Of a stretch of DNA of 64,000 bases, positions 34,845-43,579 are shown one piece after another. This stretch comes from Gemmataceae bacterium. Its GTDB lineage: Bacteria; Planctomycetota; Planctomycetia; Gemmatales; Gemmataceae. Position 1 is the first letter of the stretch; the number at the start of each line of letters is the position of its first letter. The translations under genes were made by a program, and so were the position numbers. The stretch covers positions 50,266-114,265 of the forward strand of contig JAHBXO010000017.1 of assembly GCA_019636445.1 (NCBI GenBank). The letters run 5' to 3'. The notes below the pieces were generated by a model. That model saw nothing but the letters and a program-made list of their open reading frames with translations. It did not search any database and was not told where the DNA came from.

Positions 34845-35716
34845 GGGAGGAAGTCGAGAGCGATGTCGAGGGCGGCGACCGAGTGCGTGAGCGCGCCGAC
34901 GCTAACGCGATCCACGCCGGTCTCGGCGATACCGCGGATGGTGGAAAGATTGACCCCGCCGGACGCTTCCAGAAGTGTACCCGGGGACGCGGCGTTCCGA
35001 CGGCGCACCGCCTCGCGCAACGCATCCAAAGACATGTTGTCCAGCAATACGATCTCCGGCTTGGTCGGAAGCACGTGATCCAGTTGGACGAGCGAATCGA
35101 CTTCGATTTCGACAGGCAGGCCAGCGTTGCCGGGGTAGCCGCGCGCCCGTTCGACAGCAATGCGGACGTCCCCGCCGACGCCGGCGATGTGGTTGTCCTT
35201 GATGAGGATCGCGTCGTAGAGGCCGATCCGGTGATTCGCGGCGCCGCCGGCGCGAACGGCGTACTTCTCCAGCAATCGCCAGCCCGGCGTGGTCTTGCGC
35301 GTGTCGAGAACCTTTACCGGCAACCCGGCGACGGCGTCGACGAACCGGCGAGATTGCGTCGCGATGCCGCTCAGGCGTTGGAGGAAGTTCAGGGCGGTGC
35401 GCTCGGCGACGAGGATCGCGGCTTGCGGCCCCGTGACGGTCGCGACGGTCGTTTTCGCGTCCACCTTCGCGCCGTCGGCGACGGTACAATCGAGCCGGAG
35501 ATCGCGCGAGACGGCGGCGAGCACGAACTTCGCGACGGCGAGGCCGGCGATCACGCCGGGAGTGCGGGCGACGAATGCGGCGGTGGCGACGGAATCGGGC
35601 GGGATGAGGGCGAGGGTGGTGCGATCACCCGTGGTGCCGAGGTCTTCCGCGAGGGCCAGGTCGATGAGCCGCAAGGCCGAGAGGGTCTCGGCGGCAGTGA
35701 GTGCGAAAGGTTCCAT
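34841..35716 (-). CDS. nadC: Nicotinate-nucleotide pyrophosphorylase (quinolinate phosphoribosyltransferase)
   Basis: A 291-residue NadC that converts quinolinate and PRPP to nicotinate mononucleotide in NAD synthesis. Clear motifs: LAEDLGTTGDRTT, ERTALNFLQRLSGIATQS, VLDTRKTTPGWRLLEKYAVR with GGAANHRIGL, ILIKDNH, VEIEVDSL, and EASGGVNLSTIRGIAETGVD. The ATG at 35716 (MEPFALTAAE) gives the usual family length; the longer open frame is not needed. It lies 16 nt downstream of the S41 protease gene and overlaps birA by 4 nt. Confidence 0.95.
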   Translation of the reverse strand: MEPFALTAAETLSALRLIDLALAEDLGTTGDRTTLALIPPDSVATAAFVARTPGVIAGLAVAKFVLAAVSRDLRLDCTVADGAKVDAKTTVATVTGPQAAILVAERTALNFLQRLSGIATQSRRFVDAVAGLPVKVLDTRKTTPGWRLLEKYAVRAGGAANHRIGLYDAILIKDNHIAGVGGDVRIAVERARGYPGNAGLPVEIEVDSLVQLDHVLPTKPEIVLLDNMSLDALREAVRRRNAASPGTLLEASGGVNLSTIRGIAETGVDRVSVGALTHSVAALDIALDFLP

Positions 35717-35732
35717 GCGGGGATTGTATGCG

Positions 35733-37307
35733 TCAGCGCGGAACGAGGCGTTCGAGGGCGAGCGCGAGTTGGCGGGCGGGGTCGGCTTCGACGAGGTCGG
35801 GGATGACACCGTGGCCGTGCAGGGCGGCACCGCGCGCCGTGAGGATCTTCGCGATCGTGAGGACGAGCGTACCGGATCGGAATTTGTGGACACCGTCGGC
35901 GGCACCGATCTTGAAGGGGTGCTGGACGACTCCCTTGCCGAAGGTGGGCATGCCGATGACGACGGCGCGCTGTTGGTCCTTGAGGGCGCTGGCGACGACC
36001 TCGGCGGCGGACATGGTGCGGGTGTCGATGAGTACGGCCATGGGCAGATCGAACGCGAGCATGCCGCTGTCGGAGGAGAAGATGCGGCCGGCGAACTCGG
36101 GTGCCTGTCCTTCGGTCGCGGCGAGGATACCGGAAGGGATAAACCGTTCGGCGACGCGGACGCCGGCGAGGAACTGGCCGCCGGTGTTGCCGCGCAGGTC
36201 GAGAACGAGGGACCGGATCCCCTGTTCCTTCAGCCGGGCCAGAGCGGCATCGAGTTCGAGTGGTGTTTGTTCGTGGAAGCCGGTCAGCTTGATGAAGCCG
36301 ACGCCGTCTTTCATGTTCGGTATGGAAGCCTGGACGGTGGGGAGTGGCGACGGGATCCGGGCGGGAAGCGCCATCATCGAGAAATCGGTGGCGATGTCGA
36401 ACTCGTGTTCGCCGTCGGAGGGGAACCGCAGGCTTTCCGTCAGGGTGACGGCGTCGGTCACGCGGCGTCCATTGATGCGGGCGATGCGGTCGCCGGTTTT
36501 CAAGACCGGATTCTCGGCCGCCCACGATTCGGGGACGATGCGATCCACGGTGAGCGCGCCGTTGCGGAAGGAGGCGGCGATACCGTAAGTGGCGAGTTCG
36601 GCGATGCCGGTCGCGGCTCCGCCGCCGTGGAGCGGGGAAAGGTAGACAGTGTATTCGTCGAGTCCATTGCACGCGCCGCAAAGCAGTTCGAGGACGACGG
36701 CGGAACCGGCCTTCACGCCGAGATCGGTACCGGCGGACCGCGCCAGTTCGAGTGCCGCGGTCCGCGACTCCCGCACAGTTGTCGGAGGCTTCGATTTCCA
36801 GAACTCGCTGATGGTCCGACGGAATCGGGCGACCGTGGCGTCGGGAACGCCGGCGAGATGCTCAGCCCGAAAGGTGCGATTCGCCAGAGCGCGATCGAAC
36901 TCTTCCAGTCCGCTCAGGAACAATTTCGCAGGCGTCGCCGCCTCGCGATCGGCATGGAGCGAGGAGAGTTTCTCGAGAACTTCCGAATAAAGATTCAGGG
37001 CGTCGGCCGTGGGCAGGCTCAGGACATGCTGACGGAAAACCGGATCGCGGTGCCGCCGCGCCTGGGCGGAATGCCGCTGGCAGGTTGCGATCTTGCGGCG
37101 GATCTCCGGCGTCTGCCGGCCCGCGAGATACACCCGCAGATACGATTCCAGTGCCCGATCCCATTCGCCGGCACTCTCGGCGACGGCGGCGCGGTCCAAC
37201 AGGAGTTCGGGCGAGTCGGCAGCACGGACGATCGGATTCGGCGCCGCCGAGGCCAGCGAGACGAGGGAAAACGCGAAGATGGTCAGAACGGCGCGCGCGA
37301 TGGTCAC
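35733..37307 (-). CDS. S41-family C-terminal processing peptidase with TPR-like N-terminus
   Basis: A 524-residue secreted peptidase. Signal peptide VLTIFAFSLVSLASAA, then a helical TPR-like region (SAGEWDRALESYLRVYLAGR) of about 90 residues, an S41 N-terminal helical domain, a PDZ domain (TYGIAASFRNGALTVDRIVP, LKTGDRIARING), and the peptidase core VGFIKLTGFHEQTPLELDAA and LDLRGNTGGQFLAGVRVAE. The catalytic Ser sits near residue 432 in RTMSAAEVVASALKD, and the general-base Lys in GMPTFGKGVVQ. Both catalytic residues are present. It is the upstream gene of the nadC-birA run. Substrate unknown; S41 enzymes typically trim exported proteins. Confidence 0.88.
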   Translation of the reverse strand: MTIARAVLTIFAFSLVSLASAAPNPIVRAADSPELLLDRAAVAESAGEWDRALESYLRVYLAGRQTPEIRRKIATCQRHSAQARRHRDPVFRQHVLSLPTADALNLYSEVLEKLSSLHADREAATPAKLFLSGLEEFDRALANRTFRAEHLAGVPDATVARFRRTISEFWKSKPPTTVRESRTAALELARSAGTDLGVKAGSAVVLELLCGACNGLDEYTVYLSPLHGGGAATGIAELATYGIAASFRNGALTVDRIVPESWAAENPVLKTGDRIARINGRRVTDAVTLTESLRFPSDGEHEFDIATDFSMMALPARIPSPLPTVQASIPNMKDGVGFIKLTGFHEQTPLELDAALARLKEQGIRSLVLDLRGNTGGQFLAGVRVAERFIPSGILAATEGQAPEFAGRIFSSDSGMLAFDLPMAVLIDTRTMSAAEVVASALKDQQRAVVIGMPTFGKGVVQHPFKIGAADGVHKFRSGTLVLTIAKILTARGAALHGHGVIPDLVEADPARQLALALERLVPR

Positions 37308-37455
37308 GGATTGTCCTCGTCGGCCACGGAGACGATGTTACCGCGCCGACGGGGGTCCGGTCAAACGTTCCGTTACGCGTTTGTGACCTGTCGGGGGCCG
37401 GCGCGATCCAGCCGATGGCGATTCGCTAGAATTTCCGTTTCAACGGAGGGGTCCC

Positions 37456-38595
37456 GTGGTTGCTGACGCCGTTCGCTTGTCGCTCGTCGAATCGCCACGC
37501 ACCGTCGTCGTGAAGGTGGGCACGAACGTGCTCGCCGACTCCGCCGGCCGGCTCGATCGCCACCGGATCGAATCGCTCGCCGGTCAGATCGCCCGCATCC
37601 GCACCGCCGGGCACCGCCTCGTGCTCGTCAGTTCCGGCGCCATCGGCGCGGGTGTCGGCAAACTCGGCCTCGGCAAGCGCCCGACCGACCTGCCCCACCT
37701 ACAGGCTTGCGCCGCCGTTGGGCAGTCCGCCCTCATGCAGCTCTATCAGGAAGCCCTGAACCCCTATGGAATCCCCGCGGCCCAGATCCTCCTTACCGCC
37801 GGCGACTTCGATTCCCGCGTCCGCTACCTGAATGCCCGGAACACCATCGGCACGCTATTTGAGTTCAACGCCCTGCCGATCATCAATGAAAACGACACCG
37901 TCAGCATCGCCGAGATCAAATTCGGCGACAACGACGCCCTCGCCGCGATGGTCGCCAATCTCCTCCAGGCACCGCTACTCGTGCTGCTCACGAACGTCGA
38001 CGGGCTTTACTCCGCAGACCCGCGCGTCGATCCGAGTGCGAAGCTGGTCGCCACGGTGCCGCACATTGACGCCGGCATCGCTGGCATGGCCGGCGCCACC
38101 AAGAGCGATCTCGGCACCGGCGGTATGAAGAGCAAGCTTCGCGCCGCCCGATTGGCCACCGCCGCCGGCGGTGCCGTCATCATGGCCAACGGATCCCTCG
38201 ACGGCATCCTCGACCGCGTCTTCGCCGGCGAACCGGTCGGCACGCTCTTCCTCCCCCACGGCGAATCCGTCCCCGCCTGGAAGCGCTGGCTCGGCTTCAC
38301 CGCCCAGCCCAAAGGTTCGCTCACCGTGGATGCCGGTGCCCGCCGCGCCGTCGTCGAAAAGGGAACCAGTCTGCTCCCGGTCGGCGTTAAGGGCGTGTTT
38401 GGAGAATACGGCAAAGGCGACGTCGTCACGATTCTCGACCTCGAAGGCCGGGAGGTCGCTCGAGGGCTTTCGAACTACTCGGCTGCCGAGACGCGCAAGA
38501 TCATGGGTCTGGCAAAGGATCAGATTCAAAAGATCGTCGGTGCATTGCCGTACGACGAGCTGATCCATCGGGACAATCTGGCCGTGACCGGGTGA
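37456..38595 (+). CDS. proB: Glutamate 5-kinase
   Basis: A 379-residue ProB, first enzyme of proline synthesis, phosphorylating glutamate to glutamyl-5-phosphate. N-terminal amino-acid kinase domain: VVVKVGTNVLADS, LVLVSSGAIGAGVGKLGLG, NENDTVSIAEIKFGDNDALA (ATP and metal contacts) and GTGGMKSKLRAARLATAAG. The C-terminal PUA domain spans about residues 290-370 (GSLTVDAGARRAVVEKGTSL). A GTG start at 37456 is used (ATG is absent nearby). No proA or proC is adjacent. ProB is usually feedback-inhibited by proline; the PUA domain is retained. Confidence 0.95.
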   Translation: MVADAVRLSLVESPRTVVVKVGTNVLADSAGRLDRHRIESLAGQIARIRTAGHRLVLVSSGAIGAGVGKLGLGKRPTDLPHLQACAAVGQSALMQLYQEALNPYGIPAAQILLTAGDFDSRVRYLNARNTIGTLFEFNALPIINENDTVSIAEIKFGDNDALAAMVANLLQAPLLVLLTNVDGLYSADPRVDPSAKLVATVPHIDAGIAGMAGATKSDLGTGGMKSKLRAARLATAAGGAVIMANGSLDGILDRVFAGEPVGTLFLPHGESVPAWKRWLGFTAQPKGSLTVDAGARRAVVEKGTSLLPVGVKGVFGEYGKGDVVTILDLEGREVARGLSNYSAAETRKIMGLAKDQIQKIVGALPYDELIHRDNLAVTG

Positions 38596-38663
38596 TTTTC
38601 CGTTAGAATTCCGATCGGGATTCGTTCTATTCGCATGCCAGGCGGGGCCGCATCGGGAACTCC

Positions 38664-39197
38664 GTGAACGCAGCATCGTCCGCCGGCCGACGCGGCGAAT
38701 TCGAGGCGCTGTACGAACGGCATGCCCGCGCGGTGTGGGCCGTCGCGTTCGCCCGTTGGCTCGACGCCGAAACCGCCCGCGACGTGATGCAGGAGACGTT
38801 TCTCCGCCTCTGGCGCGAATGGGAATCCGGCGAGGCGATCCAGAACCCCCGCGCCTGGCTGCTTCGAGTGGCGAGGAATCTCGCCGAGGACACCGCCAAG
38901 AGTTCGTTCCGCCGCAACGGTACCGCCCCGGCGGAACATTTCAATGGCGTCTGTTCTCCATCGCCCTCGCCGACGGAACAACTGGAACTCGCCGAACGAA
39001 ACGCCCGAGTCCGGGCCGTGCTCGAAGAACTCCCCGCCGGGGACCGCGACATCCTGACGTTGAAATACGCGATGGACTACGACGCCGACGCCATCGCGGA
39101 GATGCTGGGCATTCAGGTGTCGGCCGTACATATGCGGCTCAGCCGGGCGCGGCAGCGCATGGCCGACCGTTTGACCGATCACGAAGGTGGACCGTAA
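38664..39197 (+). CDS. ECF-type RNA polymerase sigma factor
   Basis: A 177-residue sigma-70 family, ECF-like factor. Region 2 is FEALYERHARAVWAVAFARW with VMQETFLRLWREWE and PRAWLLRVARNLAED; region 4 is LPAGDRDILTLKYAMDYDAD with IAEMLGIQVSAVHMRLSRAR. A spacer rich in Pro and Ser joins the two (VCSPSPSPTEQ). GTG start. The stop lies 2 nt before a small membrane protein gene that is probably its cognate partner or anti-sigma factor. Promoter targets cannot be read here. Confidence 0.9.
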   Translation: MNAASSAGRRGEFEALYERHARAVWAVAFARWLDAETARDVMQETFLRLWREWESGEAIQNPRAWLLRVARNLAEDTAKSSFRRNGTAPAEHFNGVCSPSPSPTEQLELAERNARVRAVLEELPAGDRDILTLKYAMDYDADAIAEMLGIQVSAVHMRLSRARQRMADRLTDHEGGP

Positions 39198-39199
39198 CG

Positions 39200-39520
39200 A
39201 TGGCTTCGACTCCTCTCCCTCCCGATGCTGATCGTGCCTTTGCGGAGTTCTTCCGCAGTCAGGTGCCGAACCCATGGCCGGCGTGCCCCGTGCCGGCGAG
39301 CGCGAAGCCCGCGCCCGTTTCCGAAGGCGCGTGGGGCAGCCGCTTCGCATTGGCTGCGTCTGTCGCCTTGCTTCTCGGTCTTGGTTTCGCCTTCACGGGC
39401 GGTCTCGCCTCGAATGCCAAGATGCCCGCCGGCGGCAACCTCGCGAACGGTGCCACCGCCGACGGCAAGGGCCTCCTCAAGCACGCCGACCCGATGAAAG
39501 ACTTTCCGATGATGCCGTGA
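39200..39520 (+). CDS. Small single-pass membrane protein, putative anti-sigma partner
   Basis: A 106-residue protein starting 2 nt after the sigma-factor stop. A cytoplasmic N-terminus with PDADRAFAEFFRSQVPNPWP leads to one membrane segment (FALAASVALLLGLGFAFTGG, about residues 49-68) and a short outer tail ending KDFPMMP. The layout fits a minimal membrane-bound anti-sigma factor, but the zinc-binding HxxxCxxC motif of the usual ZAS domain is missing, so this is inferred from position only. Confidence 0.6.
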   Translation: MASTPLPPDADRAFAEFFRSQVPNPWPACPVPASAKPAPVSEGAWGSRFALAASVALLLGLGFAFTGGLASNAKMPAGGNLANGATADGKGLLKHADPMKDFPMMP

Positions 39521-39605
39521 CGGACGGAAATCGACGAACGATCCGTTCGAACTCCCCGCATAGAATGCCCGCGAAGGAACCGCGTCCGCATCGAGGGAGT
39601 GCTCC

Positions 39606-40805
39606 ATGTCGCCCGTCCGCCGAGTTTGTGTCGCGCTCGCCGTTCTCACCGCGAGCCCCGTCGCCCGCGCCGACGACAACGAAGGCTCGAAGGTCTACAA
39701 GAAGACCATCCCCTCCGTCGTCTGGATCCATTCCACGCGCGATCGCGGCCTCGCCACCGGCAGCGGCACGCTCGTGGACAAACAGAAACGGCTCGTGCTC
39801 ACCAACTACCACGTCGTCGAGGACAACCCCCGCGCGAAGGTTTTCTTCCCCGACTTCCGCGATGACAAGCCGATCGCCGAGAAGAAGCACTACACCGATC
39901 GCGCTGCGCGGCTCGCCATCCCGGGGCGCGTGATCGCCCTCGAAAAATCCGTCGACCTCGCGCTCATCCAGCTCGATCGCATTCCCGACGGTACGAACGC
40001 CGTACCGCTCGCCACCAAGACGCCGGAGCCGGGGCAATCGGTGCATTCCATCGGCAACACGGGCAAGTCGGACGCGCTCTGGGGCTACGTGCCGGGCAAG
40101 GTCCGGCAGGTCTACAAGCACCAGTGGAGCGCCCAGCTCGGCCCCGGCCGTATCCTGCGCTGCCGGGGCGAAGTGGTCGAGACCGATTCCGCGACGAACC
40201 CCGGCGACAGCGGCGGACCGCTCCTCAACGACAAGGGGGAACTCGTCGGCGTTACCCATGGCGGGGCGACCAACGCGCAGTTGCTCAGCACCTTCATCAG
40301 CCTGTCGGAAGTTCAGAAAGTCCTGAAATCGGAGGGCGTTTCGACGGCAAAAGCCGATACGCCCAAGGCCGATCCACCGAAGACGAAGGTCGTGGCCGAC
40401 GGCGGCAAGTTCTTTTCCGCCGAGACAATGAAGAAACTTCAGGCGAGCATCGACGAGTTGAAGGAGAAGAAGCAGGTCGACCTGCTCGTCGAGACGTTCG
40501 CGGCGGCACCGAAGGAGGATCTGGAGAAGGTCCGCGGCATGACGGCAAGCGAACGGCTCGCCTACGCGCGGAGTTGGGCGACCAAGCGGGGTATGGCGGA
40601 AAAGGTCTCCGGTGTCGTCGTGATCGTCTCCGCCGATCCGAAGATGCTCTACGTTGCCTTCTCACCCGATTCCCGCTCGCGGTTCCCTGACGATTTCAAC
40701 GGCAAGCTCGTGAAGACGCTGACCGAGGGGCTGACGAACGAGAAGGCCGACGCCGCGATCCTCGAGATCGCGAAGATGATCGGCGAGACGGTGAAGCCGA
40801 AGTGA
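39606..40805 (+). CDS. Secreted trypsin-like serine protease with C-terminal extra domain
   Basis: A 399-residue secreted protease. Signal peptide (RRVCVALAVLTASPVARA), then a chymotrypsin-fold domain with the full triad: H69 in LTNYHVVED, D117 in KSVDLALIQ, S202 in NPGDSGGPLL. There is no PDZ domain, unlike DegP/HtrA. A Lys-rich linker (TAKADTPKADPPKTKVVADG) leads to a C-terminal domain of about 130 residues, KKLQASIDELKEKKQVDLLV then SGVVVIVSADPKMLYVAFSP, that resembles the TPM-like fold but was not firmly recognised. It follows the sigma-factor pair by 85 nt on the same strand and could be part of its response. Confidence 0.82.
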   Translation: MSPVRRVCVALAVLTASPVARADDNEGSKVYKKTIPSVVWIHSTRDRGLATGSGTLVDKQKRLVLTNYHVVEDNPRAKVFFPDFRDDKPIAEKKHYTDRAARLAIPGRVIALEKSVDLALIQLDRIPDGTNAVPLATKTPEPGQSVHSIGNTGKSDALWGYVPGKVRQVYKHQWSAQLGPGRILRCRGEVVETDSATNPGDSGGPLLNDKGELVGVTHGGATNAQLLSTFISLSEVQKVLKSEGVSTAKADTPKADPPKTKVVADGGKFFSAETMKKLQASIDELKEKKQVDLLVETFAAAPKEDLEKVRGMTASERLAYARSWATKRGMAEKVSGVVVIVSADPKMLYVAFSPDSRSRFPDDFNGKLVKTLTEGLTNEKADAAILEIAKMIGETVKPK

Positions 40806-40866
40806 TTGCTCTTCCGCCGATTCGCTCGATGCCGTATCCTTTGCGGCCCGAACGCGGAGGATGGCA

Positions 40867-41187
40867 ATGCAAGCGAAGCAACTTACCGGCGGCCTGTTGA
40901 TCCTGGCGGCCGGCCTGGCCTGGACCGTCTCGGCTCCGCGCTCGACCGAGGCGGGGTGAAGCCCGGGGATTCCCTGCGAATCCCCGATCTTCGGCGGTCC
41001 GCCGAACCCGTTCCCCTATCGCATGCCGCAGATGGCGCGCCAACCCGCTCCGCCACCGGTCGTTGCCCGTCCGGCGCCGGCACCCGCGCGCCCGCGAGTT
41101 GTTTCCGTTCCGTCGCCGGACGCACTCGGTATCCGTCTGGACGCCACGCTGCCGCCGCCGAGCGAATTGAAGATTGATCTGAAGTGA
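40867..41187 (+). pseudogene. Small secreted proline-rich protein interrupted by an in-frame TGA
   Basis: A GGAGG at 40856-40860 fits the ATG at 40867 (6-nt spacing) better than the adjacent ATG at 40861. The product begins as a clear signal peptide (QLTGGLLILAAGLAWTVSA) and reaches TGA at 40957-40959 after 30 residues. The same frame then continues for 75 codons, starting SPGIPCESPIFGGPPNPFPY, with a Pro/Ala-rich centre (RPAPAPARPRVVSVPSP) and ending LPPPSELKIDLK before TGA at 41185. Secreted proteins with this composition are common in the group, so the two parts very likely form one reading frame broken by one base change, or are read through. No function known. Confidence 0.6.
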
Positions 41188-41196
41188 TGTACTCGT

Positions 41197-41853
41197 TCAC
41201 TTCACCAGTTCGATCGAGTGCCACAGCGACGGGTCGTCGGCGATTGGGAAATCGCGATTCATGCCGAGGTACTGGTCGCCGAGTTCGGCGTCGCGGATCG
41301 CATAGCAAAGGCCGAGTCGCGGGTGTTGCTCGGGGTCGTAGCCGTTCAGGACCGCGAGCGGGAAGAAGGCTTCGAGCGTGTAGCCGCCCTTGCCGACCGT
41401 GGCGCGGAAGGGGACTTCCGCGGCGCCGTGCAACGGCGCGTCCAGCAGCGCCCGGTTGATCTTCGACTGCGCGAGGCTCGGTTCGTCCTTGTCCGCGCCG
41501 CCGCCCGACGGCAGGATCGCGAACTGGTGGCAATACCGGCTGGCGCGGTGAGCGGTGCGATCGCCGCGCGTATCGATCCAGAGCAGCAGGCCGTCGGATG
41601 ATAGCGGACGCTCGGCGTCGCATTCGAGCGGCTGCTTTTTCCCGGCGACGATGACCTGGATGCCGAGACCCATCTCGTTCCATGCCACTCGCACGTCGGC
41701 GAAGTTCCGCAGATCGTCCAAAGACGCGAAGTTGTCCAGCCGGGCCGATTCGGGCAGTTGCACCACATGCGAACCCGATAGGGGCATCGCCTTGTGATAC
41801 GGTACCGGATGGCAGAACCGCACGAGGAAGCGATTCGGGACGATCGACGGCAT
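41197..41853 (-). CDS. CBM9/DOMON-like sugar-binding fold protein
   Basis: A 218-residue protein without a signal peptide. The pattern DVRVAWNEMGLGIQVIVAGK, then DGLLLWIDTRGDRTAHRASR and, late, FPLAVLNGYDPEQHPRLGL followed by DPSLWHSIELVK, resembles family 9 carbohydrate-binding (DOMON-type) beta-sandwich domains. The middle is polar and variable. Absence of a signal is odd for a carbohydrate-binding protein, so a cytoplasmic ligand or another role is possible. The ATG at 41853 is favoured; the longer open frame upstream lies antisense to the next gene. Confidence 0.55.
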   Translation of the reverse strand: MPSIVPNRFLVRFCHPVPYHKAMPLSGSHVVQLPESARLDNFASLDDLRNFADVRVAWNEMGLGIQVIVAGKKQPLECDAERPLSSDGLLLWIDTRGDRTAHRASRYCHQFAILPSGGGADKDEPSLAQSKINRALLDAPLHGAAEVPFRATVGKGGYTLEAFFPLAVLNGYDPEQHPRLGLCYAIRDAELGDQYLGMNRDFPIADDPSLWHSIELVK

Positions 41854-41957
41854 GGCGGTCCTCGCGGTGGTCAAACCTTCACTTATCCTATGAAGCCACT
41901 TCGCGTTGACCGGTGGCCGTTCCCGGCCGTATCCTCCGGCGTTCCCGGAGGACCCGC

Positions 41958-43529
41958 ATGACGTCGGCCGAACCCCAACGCTCGCTGCCCGCCTGGCTGT
42001 CGTTCCTCTGGCGGACCGTCCTGTTCCCCGGCGTGCTTTCCGCGCCGACGGGCGTACGGTGGCCTTCCCTCGCGCTTGTGCTGCTCCTGCCCGCACTGCT
42101 TCTTTATCCGCAGCGATCGTTTCATCTGCTGGAACCGGATGAAGGCCGTTACGCGCAGATTCCGAAGGAGATGCTCGACCGCGGCGAATGGGTCGTGCCA
42201 ACCTTGCAGGGCGAGCCGTACCTCGACAAACCGCCGTTGATGTACTGGCTGGTGAAGCTGAGTTATGCGATCTTCGGCATATCGGAATCGTCGGCGCGGC
42301 TCGTGCCGGCGCTGGCGGTCCATCTCACGATCCTGGTGGTCTACCTGATTGGTCGGCGTTCGGTGGGAGAACGCGCCGCGTTGTGGGCGGCACTGCTGCT
42401 GACGGTCGCGCCGGGCTACCTTTCCGTCGCCCGGCTGCTCCTGCTCGATGGTCTGCTGACGCTGTGCGTGACGCTCTCGGTCCTCTGCGGATTCGAGGCG
42501 GTGCGCACGGGGCGGTTGAAACTCGGCTGGTGGATCGCTTCCGCCGTCGCCTCCGGCCTCGGGTTCCTCACCAAAGGCCCCATTGCCGAAATCCTGCTCT
42601 TCCCGCCGCTCGTCGCGCACGCCTGGCTCGCCGCCTCCACACTCGCCGTCGGCTGGCGGAACATCGCCCTCTTCTTCGGCGTCGTCCTCGGCCTCAATGT
42701 TCCGTGGTACGTCGCGATCTATTTCCGTGAGCCCGTGTTCCTGAAATACTTCTTCTGGGAACACAACGTCATGCGGTTCGTGCAGCCGTTCGATCACCTG
42801 CAACCGGTCTGGTATTACGCGCCGATCCTCATCGCCGGCCTGCTTCCCGGAACGCTGCTCGTCATCCCGTACCTCCGCGACCTGATGTTCCGACCGGGCG
42901 AAACGCGTACCGCCGCCGGCGGGTTCTGGTTGATCGCCGGACTCTGGTGCGTCGCGTTCTTCAGCGTGTCGGGGTCGAAGCTGCCGACGTACATCCTGCC
43001 AGCGTTCCCGTTCCTGTGCCTCACGCTCGGTGAATTCGTGGCGCGATCGAAGTGGAATCAATCCCCGTTCACAAAGGTGCTGATCGGTTCGTTCGCCTGG
43101 TTGATATTCGCCGCCCATACCTGGGTACTGCCGGCCTATGCATTGGCGCGCTCGCCGTACGGCGAACCGGACCGCGTCGCCCCGTACGTGACCGATCCCG
43201 CAACGCCGGTCGTGACGTACCCGCGGAATTGCGATTCGGTGGCGTTCTACACGGACCGTGCCGACTTCGACCGGGTTCGCAGCAAAGATGTAAACCAGTT
43301 GATGGTGGACATGCACCACCGGCCGCGCACGGTCATCCTGTTCACGCACCGGCACTCGTTCGACGCATTCCGGGAAGCACTTCCGGAATCGTTGGAAGTG
43401 GCGGAGTCGTTGAGCTTCGACCGGCCGACGAAGACAGTGTGGCAGAAACTGATCGGCGCGACGCCGTGGGGCCTGGCGGACGTGGCGGTGATCGTGCCGC
43501 GGGGCACGGCGCGGGCGCAATCCCCATAG
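41958..43529 (+). CDS. ArnT-like glycosyltransferase family 39 protein
   Basis: A 523-residue polytopic GT39 protein. The catalytic acidic motif is canonical, LLEPDEGRYAQIPKEMLDRG, followed by GEPYLDKPPLMYWLVKLSYA and a further conserved FWEHNVMRFVQPFDHLQPVW, as in ArnT. About a dozen membrane segments end near residue 400; a small soluble domain follows (VVTYPRNCDSVAFYTDRADF). A GGAGG at 41946-41951 precedes the ATG at 41958. Transfer of a sugar (for example aminoarabinose in ArnT) from polyprenyl phosphate to lipid A or another acceptor is the family reaction; the acceptor here is unknown. Confidence 0.87.
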   Translation: MTSAEPQRSLPAWLSFLWRTVLFPGVLSAPTGVRWPSLALVLLLPALLLYPQRSFHLLEPDEGRYAQIPKEMLDRGEWVVPTLQGEPYLDKPPLMYWLVKLSYAIFGISESSARLVPALAVHLTILVVYLIGRRSVGERAALWAALLLTVAPGYLSVARLLLLDGLLTLCVTLSVLCGFEAVRTGRLKLGWWIASAVASGLGFLTKGPIAEILLFPPLVAHAWLAASTLAVGWRNIALFFGVVLGLNVPWYVAIYFREPVFLKYFFWEHNVMRFVQPFDHLQPVWYYAPILIAGLLPGTLLVIPYLRDLMFRPGETRTAAGGFWLIAGLWCVAFFSVSGSKLPTYILPAFPFLCLTLGEFVARSKWNQSPFTKVLIGSFAWLIFAAHTWVLPAYALARSPYGEPDRVAPYVTDPATPVVTYPRNCDSVAFYTDRADFDRVRSKDVNQLMVDMHHRPRTVILFTHRHSFDAFREALPESLEVAESLSFDRPTKTVWQKLIGATPWGLADVAVIVPRGTARAQSP

Positions 43530-43579
43530 CCCGGAGCGCGAGCGACGGGGCGTGGGACGCCCATGGTTCGCGCTCCGGG
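43530..43579. repeat. Nested palindrome (12-bp outer stem) between convergent genes
   Basis: Outer arms CCCGGAGCGCGA (43530-43541) and TCGCGCTCCGGG (43568-43579) pair perfectly; inside the loop GGGCGT and ACGCCC (43548-43553, 43557-43562) form a second stem. It begins next to the GT39 stop and ends one base before the fabD stop. No T-tract. The style resembles REP-like dispersed palindromes, and it may also end transcription from both sides. Confidence 0.75.

Noticed and set aside
6554..40959. Genome-wide recoding of TGA as an explanation for the two interrupted genes
   Set aside because: Most genes in the window end in TGA at the expected family length, so TGA works as a stop here.
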